From: Zygnema cylindricum
Lineage: Eukaryota > Streptophyta > Zygnematophyceae > Zygnematales > Zygnemataceae
DNA length: 64,000 bases
Assembly: GCA_037447655.1 (NCBI GenBank)
Contig: JBBHKE010001172.1
Coordinates: forward strand, 159,860-223,859
Direction: 5' to 3'
Under the pieces are notes generated by a model, which worked only from the letters and a program-made list of their open reading frames with translations, ran no database searches and was not told the origin of the DNA. Both the position numbers and the translations under genes were made by a program. Positions 54,031 through 64,000 of this stretch are shown in pieces (within the stretch, counting starts at the first letter, position 1; each line of letters opens with the position of its first letter).

Positions 54031-55018
54031 GCATTCTACTTCTAACTTTTCTCTCCAACTCTCAAACTTGTCGCAGTCACTGAGAAATTGGAGAGGAAGC
54101 TAGAGCCATGGCTACCTTGGCTATCCTGAGGTTTACGGGAATTTTATGTTGGGGTTTATTTATTTATTTAAAAGGAATGTGCCGGCGACAGGAATTGATC
54201 CTTGTACCTACCGGCCGGCATACAGGAAGTAGCCGGTAGCCTTAGCCGTTAACTCTAGGACTAACATTACGTAGTATATAGTTTGATAATTATTTAAACA
54301 TGTAAACGTAGGAATAATCATTTAACTGTTATTGTTTACGGGATACATAGATCCGGTAATGTATAAGTACGGAATACGCTACAGGCAAGAAATCAATACC
54401 GCGCATTTATTTTTTAAGTGAAAAGAATACCGCGCATGTATTTATTACGCCTACGATTAAATTCAAATCTAATCGGACGGCTGAAATTAGCGCCGAGATC
54501 GCGCAAGAAGATTTTGGCGGTTTGTGGCCATCGCCACATCGGATGACGCGTGGCGAAATTACATTGGACCGTGGAATCTCTGGAGATTATGGCACTGAAT
54601 TCGGATATGACATGTGTCGACATTTAGGCCATGTCGTACAATGTCCGTACATAAAGTACACCGGCAGCTGTACTTTTGCATACGGAATTGTATTCTGATT
54701 GGTTTTGTACATCAGTAGATAGAGTCTGTGAGAGAAGCAAGACTTAGAAAAATTAGGAGATAGGACCCTCTTTCCCAGAGAGCTTCTGTACAAAAGGTCA
54801 ACTTTGACCCTCCATAACTTACTGCTCAAGGGAGCAAATTCAGAGATTCTTTTTGCTATCGACTCAGGGGAGTCTTGCCTTCATGAGGTGTAGGTGGTCA
54901 GAGTTTTTGTCTCCCAGGGTGGAAGTTATTTTTGCTGAAACACAAAGTGGTCTGGATTATCCTAGAGGCTTCTTAGAACCTGTCCACTCTGAGGACTTAT
55001 GGAGGTCTTAGAGTTTCA
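54031..55018 (+). repeat. 5' LTR of element C, main part
   Basis: Continues the 64 bases at 47555-47618 after removal of element B and one CCGAG copy. Ends GAGTTTCA before the PBS. Confidence 0.9.
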
Positions 55019-55034
55019 GGTTATGGGCCCACCC
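55019..55034 (+). promoter_or_regulatory. Primer-binding site of element C, overlapping the gag ATG
   Basis: GGTTATGGGCCCACCC, the same as in B. The gag ATG is at 55023-55025. Confidence 0.75.
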
Positions 55035-56145
55035 TCTAGGGTACCAATCTTTAATGGAACCGGCTTCATATACTGGGAAAGTATGATGATAGGAGCTCTA
55101 TGCGAAAAAAGGTTTTGGGGGATAGTGAGTGGACGGTTGGGGCGTCCATCAAGTCTTGGAATTCCTCGAGGGTTTGGAGGAACCAGATTCACCAGGAAAG
55201 AGGATCCACCTTCAACGGAGGAAACAAAAGAAGTAGAGGTGGTGGACAAAGGAAAGGAGAAGGAGACGACCACACCAATAGCAACTAGTTCGGCATTCAT
55301 AACACCTATTCCAAGGAACGAGGAGAATGATATTGAAACCTGGGACTTCAGCAATATGGCGGCAAAGCACTTCATCCTACGCCATCTCACTAAAGGACTT
55401 GCATGTCCTCATTTGCATGTAGAAAGGGCATCTGATCTTAAGATGGCTCTCATAGAGATGTACCAAAGTGGCACGATTCAGCAACAACAGTTGGCTGATC
55501 AGAAAGTTAAGGAGTATGTATACAAAGGGGGAAATATTTGGATTTTTGCAATGAGCTTGCTACACTCTTCATGGAGCTACACAGTGCGGGAAAAGATTTT
55601 AGTGAAAAAGAAAAGGTTAACTGTTTACTGATGAAGTTACCTAATGAGTTCGAGACATAGTCAACCGTGTGCAAGACTTGCCGGACTCAAGGTGGATATG
55701 GAACTCAGTGGTAAGGATGATTCTCGTTTGAGAGAATATAATTGAGATCCGAAGGGGAGGAAAGAGTGGCCAAGCCTTGGCAATAGCGACTGATTGGAGG
55801 AACAAGGATTCCTGAAAACCGGTCGAAAACTATTGGGGTAGGGAGCAGAAAAAACAGGCCGACGCGTTCGAACCTAGGGCTCCCAAAGGTTTATGTCATT
55901 TTTGTAAGAAACCGGGGCACTATATGGCAGAGTGCACTAAGCTAACCGAGCTTCGGTTAAAGGAGGGGCAGATCGGTGGTACCCTGAGAGGAAAGAAAAA
56001 GGCCCTTGTCACAGAGGTACTTGAGGCGGAATCCGAGGACGAGGACGATGAGCTCCTTTTGATTGAGGAGTTGGAGGCGAAAAATGAGGTCGAAATTCCA
56101 CGAATGCAGAAATGTGCTTACGGTGGATTGAAAGGTGAAGCACGC
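55023..56145 (+). pseudogene. Element C gag with zinc knuckle
   Basis: From the ATG in the PBS the frame runs through VPIFNGTGFIYWES, ENDIETWDFSNMAAKHF and QQQLADQKVKEY, then shifts near 55540 compared with element B. CHFCKKPGHYMAEC (about 55896-55937) is the nucleic-acid-binding knuckle. An acidic stretch (EAESEDEDDELLLIEE) precedes the protease. Several frameshifts. Confidence 0.85.
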
Positions 56146-57870
56146 TAGATTGTAGATTCAGGTGCCTCCATACACATGTGTAAGGATAGACACCTGTTCA
56201 CTAAGATAAAAAAGATTACCAACGTAGGGATAGAGTACGGAGATGGGAGGATAGTCACCACTACTCTTGTGGGATCAGTAGATTTGAAAGTGTTAGTAGA
56301 ATGAAAGACATCCATATTAACATTCTCCGATGTATTGTTTATTCCAGAGCTGAACAAAAATCTTATCTCTACATCTCTATAAGATGATAAGGGTTTTTTC
56401 ACTAGCATTAGGGAAGGAGTCTTTACTGCTAGTTTTGAGGAGGATGTCTATTTCATTGCTGAGAAAGGTAGACATGGGATGTTTAGGCTGATCTTAAGTA
56501 ATGAAAAGAAGAAATTTTATTATACTGGTGTTCATGATATTATGATGTGGCATAAGAGGCTTGGGCATGTGAATCTAGATAAGTTAAGAGAGATGAAAAA
56601 GATGGGAGTGGTGGAAGGGATTCAGTTCAGTGAGAATGATGATATTAGTGATTGTAGTGGATGTGCTCAAGGTAAATCACACAGATTACCCTTTTCTAAA
56701 ACAGCCACCTATAAGGGAGAAAAGATTTTAGATTTAGTACATACAGATATTTGGGGACCAGCCAGAGTGCCATCACCCGGGGGTAAGATATTTATGATGA
56801 CTATCACCGATGATTGGTCACGGTATTCCAAAGCGTTTTTTTTGAAAAATAAGTCAGAGGCTCAGGAATGTTTTAAACAATATAAAGCATGTAGTGAATA
56901 ACTCCATGAAACCTCAATCAAGAGAGTAAGCAGTGACAATGGTGGAGAGTATACCTCTAACCAGTTTGAGGATTTTTTGAGGGAAGATGGAGTCCAACAC
57001 CAAAAGACAGTTCCAAAAAACTCGGAACAGAATGGGGTAGCTCAAAGATTAAATAGGACACTAAGTGATAGTGCTAGAAATATGTTGTCCGATAAGAAGA
57101 TAGGAAAATGGTTTTGGGCAGAAGCAATGAAGTCTGCTAATTACCTCAAAAATAGTTTTCTTACTTCAGCTATAAAAGGTCAAACACCTTATGAGAGATG
57201 GACCGGCAGGAAACCAGACATATCTCACTTAAAGGTTTTCGAGAGTCAAGTATTCAGTCTAGATACAGATCGGTCTAATTGGAAGCTAGATCCTAGAGGA
57301 AAACCGGGATACTTATTAGGATATGATGAGGATGTTAAAGGATACAGAGTTTATGTTCTTAAAAGGGAAGATATAATCTTAGTAAAGCATCTAGTAGTTA
57401 TGGACGAAAGAAAGTCTGTGGATTCCTTCAAGTATACAAAGTCAGTAAATATCAGATTTGCGTCAGAAAATTCCGATGACTTTGAGCTCCCTAACTATCC
57501 GGGTTTTAGAGAAGATGACATTCTTGCAGATACAAATCAGACCGAAAAGGACTCGGCTGTGGAAACTCCAGTGACAACTCTACCCGAAGCGGAAGACGTG
57601 GTGGAAATTGATTCAGAATCAAGGGATAGGGGAGAAGCCGAGTTTGTTCGAAAGAATCCACGAGAACCATCTATTCCGGCCTCAGATTTTGAGGGGGGAA
57701 GGAGAAGTAGCAAAAGACTGCAAGAAAAAGAGGTTAATAACAAGGTAAAAAAACTATCTCATCAAGATGAACCTCAAACTTATGGAGAGGCATTGACTTG
57801 TCAAGAAAGAAATCGGTGGAAGACAGCCATCAATGAGGAGATGGCCTCAATTATGGCAGCCGATACTTAG
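56146..57870 (+). pseudogene. Element C protease, integrase and linker
   Basis: A TAG at 56146 sits where element B has Trp before IVDSGASMHM. Pre-integrase HKRLGHVNLDKLREM and the CSGCAQGK zinc residues are present, then HTDIWGPA, SDNGGEYTS-type and NGVAQRLNRTL. In the last motif the catalytic Glu is Gln (codon 57043-57045). The linker continues to a TAG at 57868. Confidence 0.85.
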
Positions 57871-58965
57871 GAGCTGGTGGATTGTCCACCTATCCGAAAA
57901 CCAATCTGTTGTAAGTGGGTTTTCAAATTAAAACTGAACCCATATAACACAATCGAGCGCTACAAGGCCCGACTAGTGGCAAAGGGATTAACACAAAAGG
58001 AGGGAATTGACTACGAGGAAACCTTTGCCCCGGTGGTCAGATTTCCCTACGTCCGCATACTTCTCAGCCTGGCAGCAGCGGAAGATATGGAAGTGCACCA
58101 GATGGACATCAAGACAGCCTTTTTGCATGGAGAATTGGAAGATGAGATCTTCATGCGACAACCCGAAGGGTTTGTGGAGGAAGGAGATGAGAGTAAGGTA
58201 TGCCGCCTAATTAAATCTCTTTATGGTTTGAAACTGGCGCCTCGACAGTGGAATAACAAGCTTGATAAGTTTCTTACCGGTCTGATATATATCCGGATCA
58301 GCTCAAATCACTCAATCTATGTTTTCAAAGATGAGGAAGGTTTTATATTTATTGCAATTTATGTTGATGATTTGCTTGTTTTAAGTAAATCAATGGAAAA
58401 AATTAATAAATTGAAAACCGATCTTAAGGGGAGATTTGAAATGAAGGATATGGAGGAAGCAAAATATATATTTTGGGAATTTAAGTAGAGAGAGACCGAA
58501 AAAGAAAGATTATAAGATTGACTCAAAAGGAAACAATAGGGAACATGCTTGAAAAATTTCAAATAGATAAAGCAAATAGTTGTACAACTCCAATGGAGTT
58601 GAAGAAAGGAAGTGAGGGGAGTGAGGAAGAAGGAATCATAGTCTTGGACGAATAATTATCTCCTGAAGAACAGAAGTTCATGCATACTATTCCTTACAAG
58701 CAAGTAGTGTGAAGTCTAATCTATTTTATGAATTATACCATGTCGAATTTAGCTGCAGCTGTAGGAGTGCTGAGTAGAAGTCTAAATGCTCCCACTAAGA
58801 CGGATTGGGAGGCGGCTAAGAGAGTCTTTAGATATTTGTATGAACTAGAGATCTATGGTTGCATTTGGGTGGGGAGAATACTGACATCACTACTTGGAGT
58901 GATGCCAGTTATGGTGATGCTCCGATGAGGAGATGTACTTCTGGATATGTATTATATGTGGGTGA
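57871..58965 (+). pseudogene. Element C reverse transcriptase and first part of RNase H
   Basis: KWVFKLKLNPYNTIERYKAR, EETFAPVVRFPYVRI, MDIKTAFLHGELEDEIFMRQ and YVDDLLVLSKS are the copia RT blocks with the YVDD site. Breaks occur near 58480 and 58650. RNase H starts with AAAVGVLSRSLNAPTK and is cut at YVLYVGD by the solo LTR; coding resumes at 60006. Confidence 0.85.
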
Positions 58966-60005
58966 TGTAACTCTGAGACCTCCATAAGTCCTCAGAGTGG
59001 ACAGCTTCCAAGAAGCCTCTAGGATAATCCTGACCCCTTTGTGTTTAAGCAAAAATAACTGCCACCCTGGCAGACAAAAACCCTGACAACCTGCACCCCT
59101 GTGAAGGCAAGACTCCCCTGAGTCAGTAGCAAAAAGAATCTCTGAATTTGCTCCCCTGAGCAGTAAGTTATGGAGGGTCAAAGTTGACCTTTTGTACAGA
59201 AGCTCTCTGGGAGAGAGGGTCCTATCTTCTAATTTTTCTAAGTCCTATCTCTCTCACAGACTCTATCTACTGATGTACGGAACCAATCAGAATTGAGTTC
59301 CGTACGCAAAAGTACAGCCGCCGGTGTACTTTCAGTACGGACATTGTACGACATGGCCTAAATGTCGACACATGTCAAATCCGGATTCGGTGCCATAATC
59401 TCCGGAGATTCTACAATCCAACGGAATTTCGCCACGTGTCATCCGATGTGGCGATGGCCACAAACCGCCGAAATCTACCTCCGCGATCTCGGCGCTAATT
59501 CCGGCCGTCCGATTAAATTCAGATTTAATCTTAGCCGTAATAAATACATGCGCGGTATTTATTTCACTTCCGAAACAAATGCGCGGTATTGATTCGTAAT
59601 CCGTACCGTTATCCGTACAGGTTCTATGTATCCCGTAATCCGTAACAGTTAAATGAATTTATCGTACGTATACATCTTTAAATAATTATCAAACTATATA
59701 GTATGTGTCACTATAGCTAGACCTAACGGCTAAGGCTACCGGCTATTTCCTATCTGCCTGCCGGTAGGTACATGGATCAAATCCTGCCGCCGGCACTTAA
59801 CTTATAATTAAATAAATAAACCCTAGTATTAAATTCCCGTAAACTTCAGGATAGCCAAGGTAGCCATGGCTCTAGCTTCCTCTCCAACTTCTCAGTGACT
59901 GCAACAAGTTTGAGAGTTGGAGAGAGAAGTTAGAGATAGACTGCCTCGGCTTCTTTCTATTTCTATTTAGACCTAGAAAATACTAATAAATCCATTAGTT
60001 CTACA
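58966..60005 (-). mobile_element. Solo copia LTR D
   Basis: 1040 bases, minus orientation, flanked by GGTGA (58961-58965 and 60006-60010). Starts TGTAACTCTGAG and ends TTCTACA on the plus strand. It interrupts the codons for VGDGACCWSS of element C; no internal element sequence is left, so the two LTRs recombined. Confidence 0.95.
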
Positions 60006-60414
60006 GGTGATGGGGCTTGCTGTTGGAGTAGCAAACAGCAAAAAGTTATTGCTCAATTCACCATGGAGGCTGAGTATATGGCCTCCTTCTCTGCTGTAAA
60101 AGAATTGATGTGGGTCAAGTCTTTGCTTGGTGAGCTTGGTCACCTTAAGTGTGGTGTGGAGAAAAATTTTTGTGATATTCAGGCAGCAATCTCTATTTCT
60201 GCCAATCCTAAACATCATTTTAAAGCCAAACACATGGACATCAGACTCAGCTTTGATAGAGGGAAAGTAGAAAACAAAATAATCAGTTTAGAGTACCGAC
60301 CAGATAGTGAGATGGTAGCAGATATGATGACCAAACCTATGCCATCCCCTAAGCTAATTTTTTGCAGGGAGAAGTGTGGTCTGAAATTAAAGATTGACTA
60401 GAAAATAAGGGGAG
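60006..60414 (+). pseudogene. Element C RNase H C-terminal part and polypurine tract
   Basis: GACCWSSKQQK, TMEAEYMASFSAVKELMW and EMVADMMTKPMPSPK, ending CGLKLKID and TAG. AAATAAGGGGAG follows at 60403-60414 and directly primes the LTR. Confidence 0.9.
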
Positions 60415-61467
60415 TGTAGAAATTAATACTCCGTTTTAAGTATTTTCTAGGTCTAAATAGAAGTATAGAAAGAAGCCGAGGCAGTCTACCTCTAACTACT
60501 CTCTCCAACTCTCAAACTTGTCGCAGTCACTGAGAAATTGGAGAGGGAGCTAGAGCCATGGCTACCTAGGCTATCTAGAGGTTTACGGGAAATATATATT
60601 AGTTAGGGGTTTTATTTACTAAAAGGTATGTGTCGGCCATAGGATATGATCTCGGTACCTGCCGGCCGCCAGACAGCCGGTAGCCGTTAGACTTAGCCAT
60701 TAAGCCTAGAACTAGTGATACGTACTATATGGATTGATATTTAATTAAACATTAATTCGTAGGATAATTCATTTAACTGTAATTGTTTACGGGATACATA
60801 GATCCGGTAATGTAAAAGTACGGATTACGGTACGGATAAGAAATCAATACCGCGAATTTATTTCTTTAGCGAAACGAATACCGCGCATGTATTTATTACG
60901 CCTACGATAAAATGTGAATTTAATCGGATAGTCGAAATTAGCGTCGAGATCGCGGAAGAAGATTTCGGCGGTTTGTGGTCATCGCCACGTCGGATGACAC
61001 GTGGAAAAAATACATAGGATCGTAGTATCTCTTGAGATTACGGCACCGATCCAAATATGACATGTGTCGACATTTAGGCCATGTCGTACAAAGTCCGTAC
61101 ATAAAGTACACCAGCAGCTGTACTTTTGTGTACATAACTGTGATATGATTGGCTCCGTACATCAATAGATAGAGTCTGTGAGAGACATAGGACTTAGAAA
61201 AATTAGAAGATAGGACCCTCTCTCCCAGAGAGCTTCAATACAAAAGGTCAACTTTGACCCTCCATAACTTACTGCTCAAGGGAGCAAATTCAGAGATTCT
61301 TTTGCTATCCACTCGGGGAGTCTTGCCTTCACAGGGGTGCAGGTGGTCAGGGTTTTTGTCTACCAGGGTGGCAGTTATTTTTGCTGGAACACAAAGGGGT
61401 CAGGATTATCCTAGAGGCTTCTTGGAAGCTGTCTACTCTGAGGACTTATGGAGGTCTCAGAGTTTCA
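60415..61467 (+). repeat. 3' LTR of element C
   Basis: 1053 bases, TGTAGAAATTAATAC to GGTCTCAGAGTTTCA, followed by the ACAGA target duplication. Confidence 0.9.
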
Positions 61468-61710
61468 ACAGAGAGGTCCGAATTTCTGTAAACAACCTCA
61501 CTTTCGTCTAATGGAACTTCACACTAATTTCGCTTCTACATAGCGAAACAGAGAAAATTTTTGATGTTAGTGCAGGGTAGAGGACATTCGAACAAGAATT
61601 GTTGCCATAAAGCACTAGAGAAGCATTTTTGGCGTGTAGTGAAACCTTGCAACGAGCTTGTACTTTCCGGCGCTAACTGCAGTACAGTAACGTTTTGCTA
61701 CTCTACAATA

Positions 61711-61935
61711 CACCATGAATGGCTATTAGTGTCAATGTTTTTTTCGCCACTTATAACATTTATTCTCCGTACACACTTGTCAGATTTTAAATTTGAGACC
61801 GCCAATCGGAAGTTGAGAATCTTACCTTTCAATCGCAACCGTCATATCCAAAATCCGACAGGTGTGTACGGAGAAAAAGATGTTATAAGTGGCAAAATAA
61901 ACATTGACACTAATAAGTAATAACGGTTCAAGGTG
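61711..61935. mobile_element. Fold-back TIR element, CACCATG subfamily, 225 bp
   Basis: TA on both sides. The arms pair over roughly 100 bases (CTATTAGTGTCAATG, GCCACTTATAACAT, CTCCGTACACAC and complements), so most of the element is hairpin. Confidence 0.85.
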
Positions 61936-62275
61936 TACTATACTGTAGCTAGTACGGCGCTCCATGTTCCAACGAGTTCTACTCAGGACTGTACTGTACT
62001 GTCGCCCGTTGGCTCATCATGTTCGCCGATTGTAACATTGCTGCAGAAAGTGCAAACCCTAATTTAGGCTAAATGGCATTCGCGAAATAAACCAACACCC
62101 CCCAAAATGCCGTATTGTTAATACTAAATAGGGTTACCTTACGTGGAAGAACTTTGCCAAGGGAGTACTCCCATTGCAATGGAATGTTTTGAAATTTGAA
62201 ATTTGAAGTTGTTGGCTTACGGCAAACGATATCATAAAATACTTTTTGTAATTTTCGTATAAGGTGCAAACCATA
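61936..62275. other. Spacer, nothing recognised
   Basis: About 340 bases without coding or element signals, between two TIR elements. Confidence 0.4.
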
Positions 62276-63344
62276 GTTCAAAAGTAGGTGAAAGTAGGCC
62301 CATACAATATGCATATTGTACGCAAAACATACAATATGGCCTTAAGAGTTAAGACCCATATTTTATTGGTCGCAAAATGAAAAATAATAGTAACAGCCTA
62401 ACAGGGTTGATTTGCACATCGATCGATATAGAATTAAACGTCATGTCTAAATTTTGAAAAACAATAGGATTTTCTTTTATTTTTCCGTGAGTTTTGAGGT
62501 ATTTTTTGTTTTTACCGTCAGATTCGGACAATCGGACGGTCGCTGATCAAAGTACACCGCGCATCGTCATTAGAGTATTGAAAAAATTAGAGTAAAAAAA
62601 GAGAAAAATTTAATTAGAGTAATTTACTCTAATTTATGTGACTGAACTGTTTCAAAAAGGAATTTACTCTAATTTATGCGATGTACTCTAATTTGGAAAG
62701 CTAATATCCTCTACTTTAAATAAGGTATTCGTACAAAATCTGACAAGATATACAGTTTATCGTCACTTTGACGTTTGCACTACACGGTTTGTTAAAACGC
62801 AGTTTCATGATAATGGCCTGTATTAAATCATTATTTGTACTTTTTAACTTATAAAAGTACAATTTTGCACGATCGGACGTCGTCCGTACTCCACACTATT
62901 TAAAACGAACATATATTAGAATTAAAAACGCTAATTAAACCTTACCTTAAATAGGATAATGAAAAAATTAGAATCATTTACTCTATTTGATGTGATAGAG
63001 CCGAAATTTCGAGCGACCGAATGAGAGTAATTTACTCTAATAACGATTCGCGGTGTAGCGATCTAAGAAGATCACATGAAGAGCCCATAACACAACTTAC
63101 GATAAGACTTACGGCCGCTTTTTCTTTTTTTTCCGGGTTATTTTTCCCACGGAATGTCATCCTACGCCGAGTCAATTCGCTAAAAAATTTCGCGTGCGCT
63201 CGACTATGATGATAAGTCATATTCGTACGTTCGTACAATAGTGTGCACAACGCACACACATACAGTATGCTTACTCTCCGTGAGTTTTGTGCAAAGTTTT
63301 GTGCGCCTACCAATGGCCTACCATAAAAACGCCTACTGTTGAAC
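62276..63344. mobile_element. TIR element, GTTCAAAAG family, split by a nested element
   Basis: Ends GTTCAAAAGTAGGTG and CGCCTACTGTTGAAC with TA on both sides. Without the nested 501-bp element plus one TA it is about 566 bp, near the 553-bp copies. Confidence 0.85.
62555..63055 (-). mobile_element. TA-target CACCGCG element nested in the GTTCAAAAG element, 501 bp
   Basis: Ends CACCGCGCATCGTCATTAGAG and CTAATAACGATTCGCGGTG. TA at 62553-62554 and 63056-63057. The empty site is visible in the sister element at 46770-46790 (GATCAAAGTAGCGATC). Confidence 0.9.
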
Positions 63345-63346
63345 TA

Positions 63347-64000
63347 TTGGAAAAACTCGTCAAAATACTGTAGATGTCAGCCTATAAACTAAATGCGTGT
63401 ACGAAATTGTTTTGCCACGTATCACATGTTATTGACAAAATTGAAGAATTGGTACCGTACCACGTACGCATGTGTTCACATGCTGACAGTAGTCAAGATT
63501 TTTTCAAGCGTAAGTTTTGAAATGTAAGATTTGTACAAGTGGACTAATTTGTACGAACATAAAATTTCAACTACGAAAGGAACAAAGAAAAATATGCGAG
63601 TGAAACTGCGAAAGACAAAGGAAGGCAGAGGAGTCGTCGTGGCGTTTTGTACGGTCATAAATGGAAGTGCTGCCATCCCCTTTGCTGGGCATCTACTGGC
63701 AGGATGGGCGCGATTGGATGCGGAAACAAAAAGTATCGAACGGTCAATGTTTACTCTCGGGACCCTTAAGAGAATCTTGTAGTAAAAAAGTTTAAAAAAA
63801 AATACGAAACAAAGGCAGTACAAAAAATTTACTGAAACGTACGAGTCCATTGAATATTTGAATGCTATTGGTGTTCAAAAATGTTAGTGATAAAGAAACA
63901 ACTACAGTACATACTACTGTAGTGTTGTTACCATTTCAGATTCTATGATAAAAAAGCTTACAAAACATTTACTATAGTTAACACACATAACACTATTTTA
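63347..64000. other. Unassigned right edge
   Basis: An ORF at 63531-63782 (+) includes MRVKLRKTKEGRGVVVAFC and INGSAAIPFAGHLLAGWARL. It looks protein-like but I do not recognise it, and no splice sites or repeats support it. Confidence 0.3.

Larger units (their letters stand above)
47555..61467 (+). mobile_element. Ty1/copia retrotransposon C (host of the nest)
   Basis: A plus-strand element flanked by a 5-bp target duplication, ACAGA (47550-47554 and 61468-61472). Its 5' LTR is split (47555-47618 and 54031-55018) by element B, and its RNase H domain is split at 58965 by a solo LTR. Without insertions it is about 6.46 kb. Order: LTR, PBS, gag with zinc knuckle, protease, integrase, RT, RNase H, PPT, LTR (Ty1/copia order). 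Stops and frameshifts make it defective. Confidence 0.9.

Overview
The window is nuclear DNA of a eukaryote, most likely a green-lineage organism outside the seed plants (a streptophyte alga or another seedless plant). The reasons are: genes split by many GT-AG introns whose reading phases join; plant-type Ty1/copia retrotransposons; an FAD/Rieske oxidoreductase; and an intron-rich arsenite methyltransferase, a gene I know from algae and seedless plants but not from seed plants. I cannot name the species.

Left part (1-11 kb). The window opens in the last exon of an FAD-dependent oxidoreductase with a C-terminal Rieske centre. A second, nine-exon copy lies at 5486-10513. The last exon and about 0.85 kb around it (1-840 and 10151-11002) are almost identical, so the locus is at least partly a tandem duplication. 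Between the copies, on the minus strand, is a three-exon gene (1642-3154) for a secreted protein with a proline-rich linker and a Trp/Cys-rich C-terminal domain that I do not recognise. The second oxidoreductase copy carries three apparent one-base frameshifts, so it may be a pseudogene or contain sequence errors.

Middle part (11-28.5 kb). A small coiled-coil gene family is present three times: a minus-strand gene (15547-17172), a head-to-head plus-strand pseudogene with the same exon plan (18784-19922), and a 3' end fragment (11003-11250) next to the duplicated Rieske exon. An orphan minus-strand exon at 14551-14735 is followed by a 21-bp minisatellite whose every unit looks like a splice donor. 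The best-understood gene is arsM (22078-28175, minus strand, seven exons, about 382 residues). It makes an S-adenosylmethionine-dependent As(III) methyltransferase with the four catalytic cysteines in place. Most of its introns are full of polypyrimidine (CT on the coding strand) simple repeats.

Right part (28.5-64 kb). I see no host gene here that I can support. The DNA is mobile elements, many nested: TA-flanked terminal-inverted-repeat elements beginning CACCGC; PIF/Harbinger-like elements with TNA target duplications; a 553-bp family beginning GTTCAAAAGTAGG; one hAT-like MITE; a tRNA-derived SINE; a rearranged copia mosaic (32990-36023); and a nested copia block (47550-61472). In that block a plus-strand element holds a complete minus-strand relative in its 5' LTR and a solo LTR in its RNase H domain, each with a 5-bp target duplication. 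These copia elements have a primer-binding site complementary to the anticodon arm of initiator tRNA-Met, as in Drosophila copia, and the gag start codon lies inside that site.
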